Source: Paramarasmius palmivorus (lineage: Eukaryota > Basidiomycota > Agaricomycetes > Agaricales > Marasmiaceae). From it: a DNA stretch of 64,000 nt. A program made the translations under genes and the position numbers. This document shows positions 59,581 to 64,000 of this stretch, in pieces. The DNA lies in contig JAYKXP010000037.1 in assembly GCA_037176845.1 (NCBI GenBank), forward strand, positions 434,001 to 498,000, given 5' to 3'. How positions within the stretch are numbered: position 1 is the first letter of the stretch; every line of letters begins with the position of its first letter. The notes beneath the pieces are model-generated. The model was not told where the DNA came from. It did not search any database and worked only from the letters and a program-made list of their open reading frames with translations.

Positions 59581-60331
59581 TCATATTTCGAGATACTCTC
59601 GTTCGATATCCTCGCGATATGCGAAAGTATAGTCCATGCTTCCATCCCAATTTTTCCCTAAGATAATGGCGTATATCTTTCGCAAGGGTGACCAGTTGTC
59701 TCCAACGCGGTACCTCTTAACAATCTGCCCTTCTTTCACTACATCCAGAGGGTCTACGCCTTCCCAAGCTTTGACCTTCTTACGACGATCGTCTGTTTGC
59801 ATAGAGAAGGAATATTTGTATAGAGCTTCCATTCTCTTAACCCTGACTTCGTACTCCTCCTCGGTGATGAACTCATCATCTCCTACTTCAGGGACAAAGA
59901 CGTCTGGTTCCTGCACCTCTGGCGTCCTGTAGACAGAATCGCTATCCAAGAATGGATTGACGAAGAGAACAGGCGAGTTAAAATCTTCCGGAGGCTCGCA
60001 CGGCTGGGATAACTCCGTTGAGTGTGTAGCAAGCGTTTTGAGGAACTCGCGCTTTCGGGATTCCGAGCCGTTGTCATAGTCGATGATGTATGGTTTTGGT
60101 TCTTCGACGGGAAGGGGAGTCGATGGATCGAGAGCCTTGGGTTTGTGCGGAATCCCCGATAAGGCGAGTGCTTGCCAATTTCCCTAATCGCGGTCGTCAG
60201 ACGTGTAAACAACCTCTTGAAACGTATAGACGCACCAAGAACCGTTGACGGCTCCATCCACGAAGTTCGAGTCGAGCTCGAGGCTCGATGACGCCGACTT
60301 CTTCGAGGGTTAGAATAGTACCCGCGCGCAT
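59581..60331 (-). CDS. unknown protein with VNPF motif
   Basis: Exons 60331-60236 and 60183-59581 (52-nt intron) give 232 residues. The N terminus (ILTLEEVGVIEPRARLELRG) joins in frame to NWQALALSGIPHKP. A central SPVLFVNPFLDSD carries the F-[VIT]-[ND]-P-F motif also seen at 17, 19, 41 and 63 kb. The acidic-basic helical end (EEEYEVRVKRMEALYKYSF) and KAWEGVDPLDVV follow. No known domain; the compact, well-ordered sequence looks like a folded protein. Confidence 0.7.
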
Positions 60332-60544
60332 GTTAGCTGTTCAAATCGAAACGTAGAGAATTGAGATGTGTCAGTGCAGGTTATATATCACAGGAGCGTG
60401 AGATTCATAATCTCATTGTTTGACGCGAGGGTTCATGCATGCATGACTTTCGTGGCCTGCATTGTCCACATCGTGCCGTAAGTGGTCTTTTCGCGATTTC
60501 TATTGTTGATTCGGTGGAGTAAACAGATTGTGGAACGAATTAAA

Positions 60545-62499
60545 TTACACGTTTTCTTCTGGTCGAGCCGTCCCCTTTTTGCTATCCTCTGAACGATTCG
60601 GAGTTTCGTCTCCCTTGGCCTATAAAGAAACATATTAGGAAATCAGGACAGCAAAATAATACGGAGAAATGTTACCTCTGCATTGGAACTTGTGGACGAG
60701 TTGTCATTACCTCCGACGCCGTTGCCTGCTTGTTGATGGGTGTTGCGAGATCCCAGCCTATCAGCGCGGATTCGATCGGAGAGTTCCAACAAGTCGAGGC
60801 TCTTAAAATTCGAGCGACTTGTCAAACTGTGATGGTCTCGAGTTTAGGACATGTTTTGTACGCAACAGAGAACATACATGATTACTGTAGCAATAGAAAC
60901 GCTGTTTAGATCACGTACTCGATGAGGGTGATGTAGTGGACGTACTTGTCATATAGGCATAAATCGTCGACTGGCAGCCAAGAAGCGGAACCCTGTCATG
61001 GTTAAGTGCGTGTTTTTGAATGCAAACAGAAATATATGTCACCAGATGAGTAGGTGCGGCATGGGCAAACAGTACTGGGTCAAGACATAAAGATGACCAG
61101 CGCTACCATACCACCACGAGCTACCGCATAATGTAGCAACTTCTCAAGCATCGGAGTGGTTCTGCATTCGGACGTTAGTCCGTAACGATACAGTAGATCA
61201 AATCACAACTCGAGTTTACTTTTTGACTCCATAATCATCAGGCCTACCCAAAGACCAAGCCAATGAAGCGACCATTGTCACTTCGCTGACCATCAAAAAA
61301 AGGACATGGGCTAGCATCCCGTTCTGGAGATAGAGTCAGTTTGATTACCTATTCGCTAGCATAAACAAGTACTAACGGTAAAGGTTGCGTCAGTCACCCA
61401 TGACAATGCAGGATACTGAGGCTCGACACGATAATTGTTGCTATCTTGGACCGGTATCTTTGATGACCAAGAGAGGATTAACATATTATAAAACAGACTT
61501 ACAAAGACTGGCAACTAGATTTGATCATAAAATCGTCAGAATAACAGAAAATCAAAAGACTTGTGAGTGACTGACGCAGGGCTGCAACAGCAGCGAGCGC
61601 CTGAGGTCAATTGTCAGGAGGTGCCCAATGCTGCAGTTTCTGGATACACCCACCATAGCTATTGACACAAATCGATGTACCAGACCAGCTGAGCTCCAGT
61701 AAACGACGAGTTCCAAGATCTCGAAAGTATGATTTACCGTTGTAAATGCGCAGCGCAAAGTACGCTTGAACACTGCAGACTGTATTTAGATATAGTTATT
61801 TAACGTGGCGAGTGATACACACCCGAGGGAAATTATTGCACCAGTCGCATAGTCTGAAAGCACAGATTCAACACTAGTGGAGAGGTTAGAGTTGTAAATC
61901 GGAACTGTTTTATCGGAACTGCACTGACGAGGGACTCGGAAGCCTAGTTATCCATCAATCAGCTTACATGTTCTACGAAATTAGGCGTGGCACATACCGC
62001 CCATGTTTTTGATGCTTCAGTTCCAGTTAACCACAGTGTGTGCTATCTCTGCGACGCTAGTGAGGTACAGAAAGAGAAAGTTGAAGATCTGTGGTAACGC
62101 AGTGTGCCTTGATATGCTTACATAGAAGCGCCCAACTGAACGCCGCGTCATTCCATGTTGCGTAGATGCGTAAAGGACGATGGGATCACTTACAAAATTG
62201 CTGAGCGTCCACTTTCTTCGGATGACTTGGTCAAAATCCAGCCACGAAGGATATTCAGCCCGTGAAAACCTAAAATTTGAGTCAGGATATGTTGGAGCTT
62301 GGTTCGGATATAACGCACAGAATCAAGGTGATGAGCCCTGCGACGGTTTTAAGTCAGTATCGGGACGCAAAACAACACCCTGCGAGACCTTACAATGATG
62401 CTGAGTGCTTATACCGACAGAAAGGTCAATGATATAAGGAAGGACAACAGTTGGCGGATTAGCCAAAGAATCAGACGCGGAAAATGTCGAGTTCGTCAT
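60545..62499 (-). pseudogene. DUF6534-like integral membrane protein, exon structure unresolved, probably decayed
   Basis: Pieces of the seven-helix DUF6534 type can be seen on the minus strand: a start at 62499 (MTNSTFSASDSLANPP), VQAYFALRIYN near 61740, VLFLMVSEVTMVASLAWSLG near 61290, TTPMLEKLLHYAVARGGMVA near 61130, WLPVDDLCLYDK near 60970, and a serine-rich tail ending EENV at 60545. I could not join them into one open frame: after GGMVAL a stop follows, and the only splice that keeps the conserved block would need a 23-nt intron. This suggests a decayed copy, although unusual splicing is possible. Confidence 0.42.
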
Positions 62500-63383
62500 G
62501 ATTTAGGGAGTAGTTGAAAGAGTGTGTGAAAGATTTTTGTTGAGCGCATCCGGTTTATGTACCTCCAGACCCTGAACAGCATTCCAGATGTGATTGGATC
62601 ACATCAAAAGGCAGTCGCTAGGTGATTGTAATTGACGGCGTCTCGATAGACATGAATGGTTATCTGTCCATACCTCGGCGTATATACCACCACACAGAGA
62701 GAATAGGAATCGAATCGAGAGTTCGGCGATACGGTCGCCTGATGGTGGTTAGAGTCAAGAACCTAAAAGGGAAGGAAACCGGTGTGATGACCAAAATAGA
62801 TAAGATTAGATTCTCTTTCCGCAACCGTAGCGCTACCGAATTCCTATCTCCTACAGCATTCTGGTTTTTCCAGAAAGTCCCAGTGATGAGGCGTCCGAAC
62901 CTCCCATCCAGCGAAAAAAAATTCAAGGAAACGCAAAATGGAGGATCCAAGTCCTCAACATGCTGATAGGTCGCCCATTCACCCTCAGAAATTCGTTCTG
63001 GTGTCAGAACCTCAACTTCCAATCTTGTGGTCTCTTTAAAAAGGGTCAGATTTGAGAGTGTAGGCCTGCATGCACGCGTGCGGTATGTTGCTCAATGGTA
63101 GCTAGGCAAAGCGGTACTCATTTCTTGAGAGCAGATTCTCATTCGCCGGGATACGCGTCCTCATAAGTCGAAGGGTCGTATACATTGTCAACGTGAAAAG
63201 GTGTTCGATTAGGGGAACTCACAAAAGGTGCGTCTATTGGTATCAATACATCATACGACAACTAACCACACCATAGAATAAAGTACAAGGAGGAAGCGAA
63301 ATAAAGGAATAGCGTCGAAGATTTTTCAACAAGAATACGCCAAGGTCTTAGAAAAGTCGCCCGATGAACCACCAACAGTAAAA
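62500..63383. other. intergenic
   Basis: A minus-strand frame at 62660-63022 (start MEVEVLTPERISEGEWATYQ) looks somewhat protein-like, but the opposite strand is also open there and no domain is seen. I do not call a gene. Confidence 0.35.
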
Positions 63384-64000
63384 TCAACATCCCATGGTCT
63401 CCTTGTCCAGGAAGAACAAGCCCAGGCATTTGGTGGTATCCCCGGTCTTCGTGGACATAGATGTGTTGAACCAAGGACCACTGCCCAGACCTCTTCCGCA
63501 GTCGGAATCGCTCATCTCACTACCACCATCATTCACCAATTCATCCACCTCTTCTTCGTCGGAGTCGGTCTCATATTCCATGACATCTAAAGGCCCGATC
63601 TTCTCCGTTGCCTTCAAATACGCACTACGTTTTGCTCCCTGGTCCACGAAGTGCTCTATAACCTCGAATGCCGACTTTTCGCATTTCTTCATGTCTTCGT
63701 CGGGACTAATGGTATAATTGGCGATGTAAAGTGGGCCTTGGAATGGATTGAAAGGGTCGATAAACATGGGAGGATCTTCGGAATCTGAATCTTCATGATT
63801 TACGGGGAGTTCTTCACCGTCGACGGAGAGCGGACCCAAAACGATGATAGGAGCGCTGCGAGGTTCCACAGCGCCGGTATCTGGATCCGCTACTGGGGCG
63901 AAGAGCGCGCATCCCTCGACTTCCTCATCTACACGGATAGTCACCTCTTCTCCACTCTCAATAAGCTCGTCAACCTCACATTCTTCCGCATACTCCTTTG
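63384..64000 (-). CDS. unknown acidic protein with IDPF motif, 5' end beyond window
   Basis: The frame is open from the right edge to the stop at 63384, so the start lies outside. The visible 200-odd residues are acidic (DSDSEDPP, ETDSDEEEVDELVNDG) with PPMFIDPFNPFQGPLYIA, related to the NPF motif of other unknown genes here, then a helical segment (EKSAFEVIEHFVDQGAKRSA). It ends in a Gly/Ser/Cys-containing tail. Function unknown. Confidence 0.6.
   Translation of the reverse strand, partial: KEYAEECEVDELIESGEEVTIRVDEEVEGCALFAPVADPDTGAVEPRSAPIIVLGPLSVDGEELPVNHEDSDSEDPPMFIDPFNPFQGPLYIANYTISPDEDMKKCEKSAFEVIEHFVDQGAKRSAYLKATEKIGPLDVMEYETDSDEEEVDELVNDGGSEMSDSDCGRGLGSGPWFNTSMSTKTGDTTKCLGLFFLDKETMGC

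Noticed and set aside
62622..62966. 114-codon plus-strand frame
   Set aside because: The opposite strand is equally open, and neither shows a domain or splice partner.

Overview
The window looks like nuclear DNA from a filamentous basidiomycete, most likely an Agaricomycete. Its genes carry many short GT-AG introns (about 45-60 nt), and two tRNA genes have introns. The gene families also fit: HMG-box and Zn2Cys6 regulators, F-box-like proteins with an N-terminal coiled coil, a DUF6534-like membrane protein, and an Agaricomycete-type glutathione S-transferase. Because introns are frequent, many proteins had to be joined by hand from exon pieces. Exon borders given below were read from splice signals and frame continuity and were not confirmed by transcripts. 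Species was not identified.

Layout. 0-10.4 kb: an HMG-box factor, then two convergent paralogous Upc2-like Zn2Cys6 regulators with a tRNA-Ser(AGA) between their 3' ends. 10.4-14.6 kb: a long stretch with no convincing gene. 14.6-20 kb: a basic, serine-rich unknown protein and a tandem pair of related unknown proteins that share an FTNPF motif and a conserved C-terminal block. 20.6-24.2 kb: a glutathione S-transferase, an F-box/LRR-type gene and the autophagy gene ATG101.

24.8-52.2 kb is a metabolic neighbourhood: aldo/keto reductase, PA14-containing GH3 beta-glucosidase, a multi-pass membrane protein, two tandem zinc alcohol dehydrogenases, a Baeyer-Villiger-type flavin monooxygenase, a sugar porter, a third Upc2-like Zn2Cys6 regulator and a second GH3 beta-glucosidase in inverted orientation. 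Two unknown genes and a tRNA-Gly(CCC) interrupt it. A plausible reading is uptake and hydrolysis of glucosides followed by redox processing of the aglycone under a local regulator. This is inference from gene content.

52.5-64 kb: an F-box gene with a frameshift, an acidic protein with repeated KEN-x-x-P motifs, small unknown genes (two carrying the F-[VIT]-[ND]-P-F motif also seen at 17-19 and 41 kb), and a decaying DUF6534-like membrane protein gene. The last gene runs off the right edge.

Most notable signals: a sharp 3' similarity gradient between the two inverted GH3 copies (gene conversion candidate), the regulated-looking metabolic cluster, the dispersed NPF-motif family, and zinc-cluster introns at an identical position in three regulator paralogs, one of them stop-free and a multiple of three.
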